DNA from: Scolanthus callimorphus
Lineage: Eukaryota; Cnidaria; Anthozoa; Actiniaria; Edwardsiidae
NCBI GenBank assembly: GCA_033964015.1
Contig: CM066920.1
Span: 14,165,912 to 14,229,911, forward strand
Length of the DNA: 64,000 bases
Reading direction: 5' to 3'
The first letter of the stretch is position 1; every line of letters starts with the position of its first letter. Made by a program: the position numbers and the translations under genes. Below the pieces are notes generated by a model. It saw only the letters and a program-made list of their open reading frames with translations. It searched no databases and was not told the DNA's origin. This document shows, one piece after another, positions 39,676 to 49,324 of the stretch.

Positions 39676-40773
39676 ATGTATGGTATCCCACCACGGTATC
39701 TTATGGGTAGAACCAATCGTCCCCGCTGGCATTTCTCCGCCCTCTCCATCCTCCTAACTGTCTTGCAATGGTGCTCGTATGGACACGAGATGTACGTGGC
39801 TAAAGCATACTGGAGATCAAGTACCGAGGGAACGCCACAGATGCCAATGGAAAGTTTACTGTTAGTTATTACTCTGCTACTTTCGGCTTCAGTATCGTAC
39901 ACGTTATTCATGGTGTATCTCTATCGACCCGATCATAGCTTTGAGGAAGAACACAAAGAGCGCGTTCTTCCGTACTTTGAGTTTGCTCCGCTAGGAAGGC
40001 AACAAGTTCTACTGATTTCTACAAAGCAATGGAGAATAGCAAACGTCTATTTGATTCTTGGATTTAGCGGCGTACTCTTCCTGTTTTACTGCGCATTTGA
40101 GCTCAACTTTTTCTTCGACTTCCCATCGGTTCACGACTTTACAGCCGACTTAACCACGTACCAGAGAGTGCTATATTACTTTGGCGTAGGTGGCATCTAT
40201 TGGGGTATGTTTTGCGTGGTTGTAGCGTGTTGTTTGTTCTATATCATTTGCCAGGACATGGCTCAGCACATCGACTTCACCAAGCGGCTTATTATCCAAG
40301 AGGCGCGAGATTTTCACACCGCCAAGCGATACCACGAATGCTTGCTAACATACACTGACAGAGTAATGGCGTCCATCAAATGGTGGTTCGTCATCCATAA
40401 CATCTTCTTCGTTTTTATCACACTTTCTACAGTTGTTGAATGGATAATTGCCTTCACGAAAAAGAAATGCGCTGACAGCATGTTTCGTCTCCTACTCTCC
40501 CAGCTAGCGGGGTCGCTTCTCGTCGCGTTTAAGTACGCGTTCCCTTTCCTTGCCGCCAGTCGCGTTACGAGGAAGTTCGACAAGATGTACAAGCAAATCA
40601 ACCGCCAATGTCACCCGAGGGATTTCCCGGATATCGACGTATTCATGAGCTATTGTTCGCGTTGTAAGGCTGGGTTTACCATATTTGGTGTCAAAGTCAC
40701 CGCACAGCTTGCCCTCGTAGCCTTGATATCATGCTTTGTGGGATTTTTCAAACTTTACCAGTCAATCAGTTAA
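39676..40773 (+). CDS. Seven-pass membrane protein, possibly gustatory-receptor-like
   Basis: Single open frame of 365 residues from ATG 39676. An in-frame stop lies upstream near 39604, and a possible TCTTCAG acceptor lies near 39628, so a short upstream exon cannot be excluded. Hydrophobic segments lie at about residues 18-40, 56-82, 117-145, 163-192, 236-260, 272-294 and 338-362. The long hydrophilic stretch between segments 4 and 5 and a C-terminus that ends right after segment 7 are features of the insect GR / invertebrate GRL superfamily. I do not recognise a decisive motif, so the family is inference. The GC content is clearly higher than in the surrounding TE sequence and the frame is clean, consistent with a functional host gene. 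It begins 80 bp after the 4-kb TIR element and stops 9 bp before a MITE. Confidence 0.75.
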   Translation: MYGIPPRYLMGRTNRPRWHFSALSILLTVLQWCSYGHEMYVAKAYWRSSTEGTPQMPMESLLLVITLLLSASVSYTLFMVYLYRPDHSFEEEHKERVLPYFEFAPLGRQQVLLISTKQWRIANVYLILGFSGVLFLFYCAFELNFFFDFPSVHDFTADLTTYQRVLYYFGVGGIYWGMFCVVVACCLFYIICQDMAQHIDFTKRLIIQEARDFHTAKRYHECLLTYTDRVMASIKWWFVIHNIFFVFITLSTVVEWIIAFTKKKCADSMFRLLLSQLAGSLLVAFKYAFPFLAASRVTRKFDKMYKQINRQCHPRDFPDIDVFMSYCSRCKAGFTIFGVKVTAQLALVALISCFVGFFKLYQSIS

Positions 40774-40782
40774 AACAACTTA

Positions 40783-41170
40783 GGCACCGTCCACACTACG
40801 CCGGCTAAATTTGAAAACGGCTAAATATTTATACGGTTGTGCCTTCCGTCCACACTACGCCGGCTAAATTTCCACCGAAACCGGATCTTTTCGAAAACGC
40901 TGCGGAAAGTGGATAAATTTGAAAACGCCGGCTACGCGTTTTAGTGTGGACGGCGAAAACGGAACTTTTCGAAAACGATGACGTCATGTCACACGGCTCG
41001 GAGGAATTTATGAGCGCGGGCTCTCTTTTTTTTCTTTTGGCGCATGCGCTAAGCTGACGTTTTTGCGCGTTTTCAAATTTAGACGGCGTAGTGTGGACGG
41101 AAAACTTTTGTTCCGTTTTCGAGGCAAATTAGCCGTTTTCAAATTTAGCCGGCGTAGTGTAGACGGTGCC
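40783..41170. mobile_element. 388-bp MITE with TTA duplication immediately 3' of the membrane-protein gene
   Basis: The ends are GGCACCGTCCACACTACGCC and its near-exact complement, with TTA at 40780-40782 and 41171-41173. Internal copies of CCGGCTAAATTTG occur. It starts 9 bp after the stop codon, so it probably supplies the 3' UTR. Confidence 0.85.
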
Positions 41171-41545
41171 TTAGTGCCGTAGCTAGCGGGGGAGAGGATC
41201 ACTGCATTTTTACTGTTATAATGACAGAAGTAAGAAAAAAGTATTTCTGCTATTACGAGGGTCACATTTTTTTGTTATGTTCAAGGGGAGGGTCCTAATT
41301 CTTTTTAGCCTTGTTTGACCCCCCCCCCCCCCCCCGGTAAATAATGACACGTCCCTTAGCTGTAATTGTTTGAGGGTGAACTGCGTTAGAAGAATTTGCC
41401 GGCCGGCTCCTGATCCTGTCTGCGCAGATTTTTCAAACAAAATCTCAAACGATGAAGTACAAACTCAAGACTCAGCTCCCCTCTAGCTAAAACTCCCATT
41501 TCAGCGATAAATACTAAGAAAAAGTCATTTTTGGGGATATTGCGC
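41171..41545. other. Intergenic interval with poly-C run and GACACGTCCCTTA repeat
   Basis: A C run at about 41320-41335 is followed by GGTAAATAATGACACGTCCC. The inverted counterpart (GGGACGTGTCATTATTTA) is at 43897, so both are ends of one repeat family. No gene seen. Confidence 0.5.
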
Positions 41546-41985
41546 ATTCTCGAACCCAGAGGTCCCCGGCTCGTAACCTCGCTGAGGGCATTCTCTTACC
41601 CAGAGCTCCCCGGCTCGTCTCCTCGCGGGGGAGGCTCTGGTGACAGCCACTGACGCATGCGCGAGATTTGATACAGAGCAGTTGAGAGAAAGATCTTTCT
41701 GCGCATGCACCAACGTTCAAAACCAGCCAATCAGCAAAAGTCCTCAAATGGATGTCACCAGAGCCTCCCCTGCGAGCAGACGAGCCGGGGAGCTCTGGGT
41801 ACGAGAATGCGCTGAGGGAGGCTCTGGTGACAGCCACTGACGCATGCGCGAGATTTAAAACAGAGCCGCTGAGAGAAAGACCCTTCAGCGCATGCTCCAA
41901 CGCTCAAAATCAACCAATCAGCGACGGCCATCAGATGGATGTCCACCTGCGAGCAGACGAGCTTGTAACTCTGGGTACGAGAATA
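41546..41985. mobile_element. Outer MITE with CATTCTCG...CGAGAATA ends, split by a sister copy
   Basis: The left part (41546-41588) begins CATTCTCGAACCCAGAGG and the right part (41810-41985) ends CTCTGGGTACGAGAATA. Its interior matches the inner copy (GCATGCGCGAGATTT). ATTGCG occurs at both outer flanks. It is interrupted by 41589-41809. Confidence 0.78.
41589..41809. mobile_element. 221-bp MITE with 9-bp target duplication, termini like the RecQ transposon
   Basis: The ends are CATTCTCTTACCCAGAGCTC and GAGCTCTGGGTACGAGAATG. The duplication CGCTGAGGG is at 41580-41588 and 41810-41818. Compare the 7.45-kb element: CAATCTCGTTCCCAGA and a 9-bp duplication. Both also carry the subterminal GAGGCTCTGG and GCGCATGC motifs. 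It is probably a non-autonomous relative. Confidence 0.87.
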
Positions 41986-42616
41986 CCATTGCGCGAAAAC
42001 AAGAATGGGCACCCCTATTCTTTCATTTTACCATTTTGATATAACTATCGTTTCCCTTTATAAAGAAAAGTTTAAAGAAATTCTAACGACAATTAAGTTT
42101 TTTTTAGCTATCGTCATAAAAAGCCCAAAATGAGAACCAAAGAGCCTCAAAATCACGGGCTGCGCGCACATTTTTAAGTGAGCGAGCGTCAACATACATA
42201 GAAAATAAAATGTTTGTCCTAAGGTAATGAACTATCCAGCAGTTGCAAGCGAACTGGATTGCTTCATTAGTGGTGTTTTAATATTGTAATTTCACAAAAT
42301 AGTCCTCTAGTGTATGTTTGCGCCATCGCAGTTTCTAAACAAGCATGGCGAAGCATGGGCACCCCCTATTTTTATATCATATTTTTATTTCCTATATACT
42401 AAATAGTATCTTAGTACTTTTAAGTAAATGATTAAAATCATTTATTAAATAATTATGATTATGAGGTGTCTTCTCTTAAAATCTTGGCTTCCTAGGGCAC
42501 CTCGCCACTTAAACTCAAACTAATGTATATATATACCTTGAAAAAAAAACATTGTGGCAAAATAAATGATGATGATGAGTTTCATGATAGTATAGACAAA
42601 TTAAGGGGGAATTACA

Positions 42617-43094
42617 CACGGGCACACAACGGAGCTGTTCCTCAAAAAAGCTGTTCCTCACCCCCTTTCGCTGCTGGCTGGCAAATATTTATCGCGGTCT
42701 CTTGCTGGCTGGCAAAAATTCATCGCCTTCCGTTCCTGGCAAAAATTTATGCATATCGCCTTTGCTGGGAAACACAAGTTGCTCATGGATGTTGAAAAAT
42801 GAAAGTTTAAGTGACAGCACTTAAAAGTGCACTTAGTTATTAGTGCTCGTTTTTAAGGATACCCGGATTTTTTATAGTTTCGGGCTTCCTGTGGTAATGT
42901 TACTCTCCTGGCTGGGAGATTTTTTAACACCCAGGTGCTGGCTGGGAAAAATTGAGACCCTCTCCTGGCAAAAAGGAACAGCTAATTTTTGCCAGCAACT
43001 TTTAAAACATGTATTATATGCTCTACGTGCGTAGAAATGTCCAAATACGCCGTTTAAACACATTTTAACCAGGGGGGCTCGTTGTGTGCCCGTG
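42617..43094. mobile_element. 478-bp TIR element with ATTACA flanks
   Basis: The ends are CACGGGCACACAACG and CGTTGTGTGCCCGTG, flanked by ATTACA on both sides (42611-42616, 43095-43100). Internal copies of GCTGGCTGGCAAA and CTGTTCCTCA occur. A partial copy lies at 63833-63945. Confidence 0.8.
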
Positions 43095-43277
43095 ATTACA
43101 GGGGAATTTCCGATTACAAAGAGAATCCACATTCCGAACATCTCACGGATATAGTGAAAATTTGTGACCACAAAAACGATTCACAGAACTGAACTATAAA
43201 ACGTTTGTGTTTCAGTATACTGTAAACAGTTGCGAGCGCTTGAATGTGCCATCACACTGGCTAGAATGCATGTGATC

Positions 43278-43447
43278 TAGCCTCCTCCGCAGGCATCTCC
43301 GTGTGATTTCCGTGTGATTTTGCATCGTTTTGCATCGCTTTTGGCGTTTTTGGCAGAGCGGAACCTGCGGAAGTCCAACCAAGCACGTCGAAGAAGGCTC
43401 GAAATAGGTGTTTCAAAACACAACGAGAGCGCCTGCGGAGGAGGCTA
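43278..43447. mobile_element. 170-bp MITE with 9-bp target duplication
   Basis: The ends are TAGCCTCCTCCGCAGGC and its complement. The duplication CATGTGATC is at 43269-43277 and 43448-43456. Confidence 0.87.
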
Positions 43448-43456
43448 CATGTGATC

Positions 43457-44134
43457 GACGATAGCGCAACCTTGCTTTCAGGATTGAAAACACCCTTCTG
43501 AGCCCTTCTACACCTGGACCACCCCCCTCCCCCCCCCCCCGACTACGCCCCTGGCATCACAAAAAGGACATCTCTCTGTAGGTCTCTTGGTTTAGAAGCT
43601 TTTGATGACGTCACATGAAAACCTAGCGAAGATAGGCTTGCAAAAGTCGGGAATTTTAGGGAATAGGTCAAAACATCCGTACTTTTTTGGTACCCAATTT
43701 GGGAAGGCAGGGTATGTGCCGGAGCCACCTACCTCTCAGAGCTGAATTTTAGGAGCAAATCTCCTTAAATAAAATAGATATTAAAAATACTGAAAATAAC
43801 AAGCATTCATTATCACTTGGAGGGGGGGATTCTTCATACACGCAAATGTGCGCCGCAAATGATGAATTTCTACGTAACGTTTCTTTTAATAAGGGACGTG
43901 TCATTATTTAGTGGGGGGTCTTATTTTTGTGGGGAGGGTCCTAATTTTTTTCGCGTGTCTAGTCCAAGCGCTAGCCTGAATTTCAGCCGTCTTTTCTTCC
44001 TAGCTTGTCCAAGCGCCTGCATGATCCGTTCGTGTGGCGGCATCCAGTCGGAAGAGGCCGTAAATTGAGCTTTGAACTTTTTCTCATTATTATTATCTAT
44101 TTTAATTTACTCTTTGGATTATTTAAACTACACA
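43457..44134. other. Intergenic interval
   Basis: No gene supported. It contains a poly-C run near 43527 and the GGGACGTGTCATTATTTA repeat end near 43897 with two G-rich lines after it. Confidence 0.4.
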
Positions 44135-45949
44135 CAGGGGCACCCAACGATTATTTTCAGTAAAATATCTGTTCGGATGGTGGAATGAGAGCTGAAACTT
44201 TCGCTTCAGAATTTCAAGCTTTAACTTTTGTATATAGATCAAAAGATCCCCTGGATTTTTCGAATTGCACAAAAGGTTAAATTTTACTAATTTTGGGGGA
44301 TCTTTGCCGTTAAAAAGGTCACCTAAAATTTTCGGATAGTGTTTTTTACGAAAGCCGAGAAGGGACATTTCTATTTCAGTGTTCTTAAAATGAACTTCAG
44401 TGCTCTTAAATTGACTTCAGAGTTCTTAAATTTCGTTGTTCTTAAATTGACTTCAGAGTTCTTAAATTTCGTTGTTCTTAAAATTGACTTCAGAGTTCTT
44501 AAATTTCGTTGTTCTTAAAATGAACTTCAGTGTTGTTAATTTCATTGTTCTTAAAATTGACTTCAGTGTTCTTAAATTTCGTTGTTCTTAAAATGAGGGG
44601 GGGGGCCGTTTCGTCTTCACTCCTTAGAAGACTGATACGGCCAGTATTCTGGACGATATTGTGGTCTGGGTATCACAATAAGATCCTTGTTCTAAAATAA
44701 CTGTTCTGATGCTCTGATGCTCTCTGGATCCGCCACTGTTGGGGGGGGGGGGGGGAATTCCCAACACTTTTATACGGGGATGCTCGGCCCAGATTCTGGA
44801 CCCCTTACCCTTCTTTATACCAATTTCAGAGCAAAACAGGTACCCCTTTCTTATACCTCCAGCTTGAAAACCCTACCCCTTTCGGGCCGAGCATCCCCGT
44901 ATAGTCCAATATAGGGAATAACCCCCCCCCCCCCCCCCCCCCGGGTGTTATATATACCGATTTGGGTCAATTGTTGATTAACATGTAGCTCTTCTAATTT
45001 CGGATTTAGTAATGCCATTTTGTTTTAGTAGTAACGCTCATAATAGACTAGATAGAAGAGGAAGAGCTACACGTAATTCAATGACAATTTATCCATATCG
45101 GTATATAGCCGCCCGCCAGCTTTCGGCTTGTTCGTTCGATTGTAACATGGCCGTCGTATGATTACAGTGATCATTGATATCGGAGCATTATGGAATTACA
45201 GTCAACAGTGGCGGATCAAGAGAGGGTTGAGCAACAGAACAGTTTTTTAGAACAAAGATTATTGTGATACCCAGACCACAATATTCTCCAGAATACTCAT
45301 TGCCGTATCAGTCTTCGAAGTAGTGAAGAAGAAACGGAACCCCCCTTAGTAAAATCCTGGACCGGGTCCTGGATCCACCACTGGGAAATCATTTTAAGAA
45401 CTCGAAAATTTAAGATCTCTGAAGTGTATTTTAAGAACACCGAAATTTAAGATCTCTGAAGTGTATTTTAAGAACACCGAAATTTAAGAACTCTGAAGTG
45501 TATTTTAAGAACACCGAAATTTAAGAACTCTGAAGTCAATTTAAGAACACCGAAATTTAAGAACTCTGAAGTCAATTTTAAGAACACCGAAATTTAAGAA
45601 CTCTGAAGTGTATTTTAAGAACAACGAAATTTAAGAACTCTGAAGTGTATTTTAAGAACAACGAAATTTAAGAACTCTGAAGTGTATTTTAAGAACACCG
45701 AAATGTATTTAAGAACACTGAAATCCAATGTCCCTTCTCGGCTTTCGTAGTTTTTCCCCTGGCATTTTCGGAAAACTTGATTTCAATCCCTAAAATTTTC
45801 ACAACCCAAAACTTTCAGCTACGAAATCCGAACAGATATGAAATTTGTAGGGATTAAAAATACCCAGTTTACAATCATTTGTACGGTCAGCAACGACTTA
45901 TAATGGCATTCTGAGCTGTTTTACGGTATTGTCTCGTTGGGTGCCCCTG
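44135..45949. mobile_element. 1.8-kb hAT-like non-autonomous element with inverted subterminal arrays
   Basis: The ends are CAGGGGCACCCAACGA and TCGTTGGGTGCCCCTG, a hAT-style terminus, with TACACA on both sides. The subterminal regions are inverted arrays of a 37-45-bp unit (TTCTTAAATTTCG... at 44385-44595 and ...CGAAATTTAAGAA at 45385-45730), so the two arms could pair over hundreds of bases. Further inverted blocks include GGTCTGGGTATCACAAT. The centre (about 44738-44945) is a nested repeat with ATACGGGGATGCTCGGCCC and its complement, bounded by G and C runs. Confidence 0.8.
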
Positions 45950-46058
45950 TACACAACTACAAGAATCATCTAATCTGGAAGAAGACAAATCTGCTCTTAG
46001 TGCATTGGGCTTCCTGTCTTGCCGTGGACTCTCGCGACTCCAACGTGCACAGTACAAA

Positions 46059-46109
46059 ATGGCGGACGAACGATTACATAAGCAGCAAGAAGCATCTGCT
46101 GTTCGTTAG
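46059..46109 (+). other. Upstream ORF in the EGF-gene leader
   Basis: ATGGCGGACGAACG starts a 16-codon frame ending at TAG 46109. It lies 150 bp upstream of the signal-peptide ATG at 46263, so it could reduce translation if it is in the mRNA. Confidence 0.35.
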
Positions 46110-46262
46110 CGCAGCTATAGTTTGCAGCCACTAAAATTTTGCCAGGCACTCCCAGGAATATCAATAGCATTTTGTCTGCGGATCGACTGCTTTTTTGGCG
46201 AAAATCTTAGCAGACACAACGCCAAACCCCCGGGTGACTGTCTAGTCAAATTGTTTATAAAC

Positions 46263-47506
46263 ATGTTGTTGTTTGCATGGATCTTCGTGTTATTTTTCTC
46301 GACAACCGAGGGAAAGCGAGATCTGTGTCCTAGAATCTACTTCAAAGGTCTCGACGAAAGCAAGATGCCGTACAAAATGATCGAAGGAGTCTATGTCAAG
46401 CAAAACACAACACATGAAACGAATATTCGCTACAACCGAGAAAATGGGGAACTTTTCTTTCTTCACGAATGGCTAGACCGGAACGATGCTGATATGCGTT
46501 TTAGTTTTGGCGAGGATAGGGATAGATACATAGGATTAGGAGTGAAATTCATAAAAGGAGGTATGTATTTCATAACTTGGTATTATCAAAACGTCACAAC
46601 GGATAGAAATGATGTCTTCAATGGGCTTATATATGACTGGAAGTATTCAACTAAGAAGAAGGGTGATGGCCGATATGATCAACACTGGGAGATTGTTAGA
46701 CCAGTTTTTCCAGGAATCAAAGCAGTGTGTGTAGGGGAGGATTTCCGCCAATGCGACTCAAATGAGATATACATCACAAAGCGAATCACTAATGTCAATG
46801 GTGAAGTGATCAATGACCCCATGGTAGATACATTTAAAAGAAAATTAGGTTTGTTTCACAGTCTTCGTCCTGTGTATTTCCAGGAAAGCAGGAATTTGTC
46901 TCTCCAGTATCAAGATGGATATTGGTTTATTGGCAAAATGACTTCAGATAAGGTAACACTAGAGAACAATACAGTGCTGAAGGTTGAAGATTTGGCTTTG
47001 AGGCCGGAATACATCACAACACATGGAAATTCAAGAATGGCTCTAATTGGGAAAACATAGAAAATGCTGCAATTCAATGCCGTGATCCTGGTTTCACTGT
47101 TTCACAGTGTGCAAGTGGTATCTGTGGGATAAATGGCACTTGTGTTAATCAATCCAGCTCTGAGTATTATTGTAAATGTAAGGAAGGATATTCTGGCAAG
47201 AAATGTGAAATCCCTGGTTGTCCCCCATTAGTCCCAGATACAAAGAGTGGGAAAGTAGAATTGATCAGTAGAAGCCTTGGAAGTCTTGCTGTGACCTCTT
47301 GCACAGCACTTTCCAAAGATGACGAAGTGGAAGATTTTTCTAGAGGACTGGCTCTTTGCAAGATCGATGAAAGCAACAACAAAGCTTCATGGAAAATACT
47401 TCAAGGAGACTTCCCCTGCCTCTCAAGTGGTTGCAATTTCTGCACCTGCACAAATTTGGCTTTGTTACTTCTCTTGTATCTGTCTTCTGTTGTAGTAAGC
47501 CAGTAG
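46263..47506 (+). CDS. Secreted or GPI-anchored protein with one EGF domain
   Basis: The ATG at 46263 begins a strong signal peptide (LLFAWIFVLFFSTTEG). The frame is open further upstream to 46122 but lacks a signal there, so 46263 is preferred. About 220 residues of unrecognised extracellular sequence with several NxT/S sites follow. Then comes an EGF domain (47105-47210) with six cysteines in the pattern C-x4-C-x5-C-x8-C-x-C-x8-C, then GCPPLVPD and a Cys-containing tail ending in a hydrophobic LALLLLLYLSSVVV, typical of a GPI signal or terminal membrane anchor. The frame shifts near 47022, where one lost base fits; both sides are clearly the same protein. There are no introns. I do not recognise the N-terminal domain. 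Confidence 0.78.
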
Positions 47507-49324
47507 AACGTGTTGCACGAATTGGAAAGAAGTTGTACTTTTGCAATAATAACAATATACAGTAACTATTAGGGGTGGACCATTTAAAAATTGGGGGAGG
47601 GTGGAGAGGTCAGCAATTCTTCCAAAAAATTCGAGCAAGGCCGATCCTTCAAAAAAATTTCTTGCAGACAATAACATTTCTAGACTATTGTAATATTATG
47701 ATTAATATACAATTTTTAATATATTCATTGATTATTTTGAGATTATATGCAATATTATAAAGAATTATTAACATAATTCAGCCTATTGGCTGCGATGATT
47801 ATATTGAATAAACTATCTATCTATCCATATTATATTTATTGGTTGAGATTTTTGTAATATCCAAAACAAACAAGGACCTTTGGCATCGAGAAGAGCAGTT
47901 CTCTAAACAATGAAGCAAATAAAAAATATTGAAACAGACTTAATTACTATTGGTAAATAATGATGGTGATATTGAGTATTGTGATAACAGTTGTACATGT
48001 TCAACCATGGCCACCTGACAAAGTTGTCGCCATTTAACAACAAACTAGAGGTTTTTGTGTTCTCTTTCCCCATACTATTCATTTTCAGCATACCATGATT
48101 TTAGTTCAAAGAACCCCTAAAAACTACCAGATTTTCTTCAGCTTGCCTTTTAAGTCTAAAGAACCCCCTAAAAATATCGGATCACCGATTTTATCTCCTA
48201 CAAAGTATGAAGGGAAGCCCAGAATTCCACCCTAAAAAATACCTGGTCAATAAAATTTCCACCCTAAAGTTTCAGCTTTGCAACCATACTTCCCCCGGAA
48301 CCCAAAAGCTTTGGTTTCCCATAAGGTGCCAAAGAGGTCATCCAATAACACTCTCTGATCCCTAGCCGGCCCTTAAATAAACGGCAAGAATAAAATTTAA
48401 TCTGTCAAAATTGTTGGTATTTTTAGGGTATTTTCAGACTGAGGAGTATTTTTTAGGGTGGAATTTTTTTCCGACCAGGTTTTTTTTAGGGTCAAAATTC
48501 GAGTTTCCCGACAGTCAACCCTAGCATTTTAACCTTAGAGTCCCCCCCCCTGGCTTAAAATACTTCTCAGTCTTCGGTGTACTGTTTTAGTTTATAACCC
48601 CTGGATTGCTGGATTGCCAATGTCAACCCCTGGATTACTGGATTGCCAATGTCAACCCCTACAAAATATGATGGTCATCATACCTACCATTCAAATTATA
48701 AGGAGTACCCCTTTTCCACTACCCCTTTCTGAAATTCCTGCAAGGATCTGCCCCTGGTAGCCCCCTCCCCCCAGAATTGTCAGCTTTTCAAAGGGTCAGA
48801 GGTAAGCCAGAGAATATGCCTCATTTGGTGCCTGACAGGCAGAGCATGTAGAACAGGAGCCATCTTTGTATATATTTTATTGAGTTAACTGACTCTAAAA
48901 TGTACTACAGTATAATATTACTCAAGTGACTCAAAGAAATTATGCTTGCTTTTTGGTCTAGATTGATTTTCCGTAAGCATGCATGTAGTACCTTAGAGGT
49001 GATTATAACCAAGGAGTTTTAAGGGACCTCCTTGCTGTAACAGAGAGTACAAGAGTACAGAGATCTTTTTAAAAAATGTACAATGAAAAAATCCATACAT
49101 CCACCACAGTGGGAATGAGCTTTGTAAAAGACCCCCCAATCCCTCTGAAACTTTCTATGAAAAAATACAGTAGTTGTATGGAAACTAACGTACCCCCCAT
49201 CCCTCTGGAATGTCAAATTCCCTCCGTGGTGGGGTATGATTTTTTTCTAGAATTGCACAGTCGATACAAAAACACAAAGGTAAATCAACTCAAACTTGAC
49301 TAACAATACGAAAGCTATGGTGCT
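47507..49324. other. Repeat-bearing intergenic interval
   Basis: No gene seen. 48100-48560 holds several CCCTAAAAA(A)TAC motifs in both orientations, like the 61183 family. 48595-48660 has a duplicated CTGGATTGCCAATGTCAACC. 49080-49250 has the TCTGGAATGTC/GGTGGGGTATG repeat shared with 8335-8470. Confidence 0.5.
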
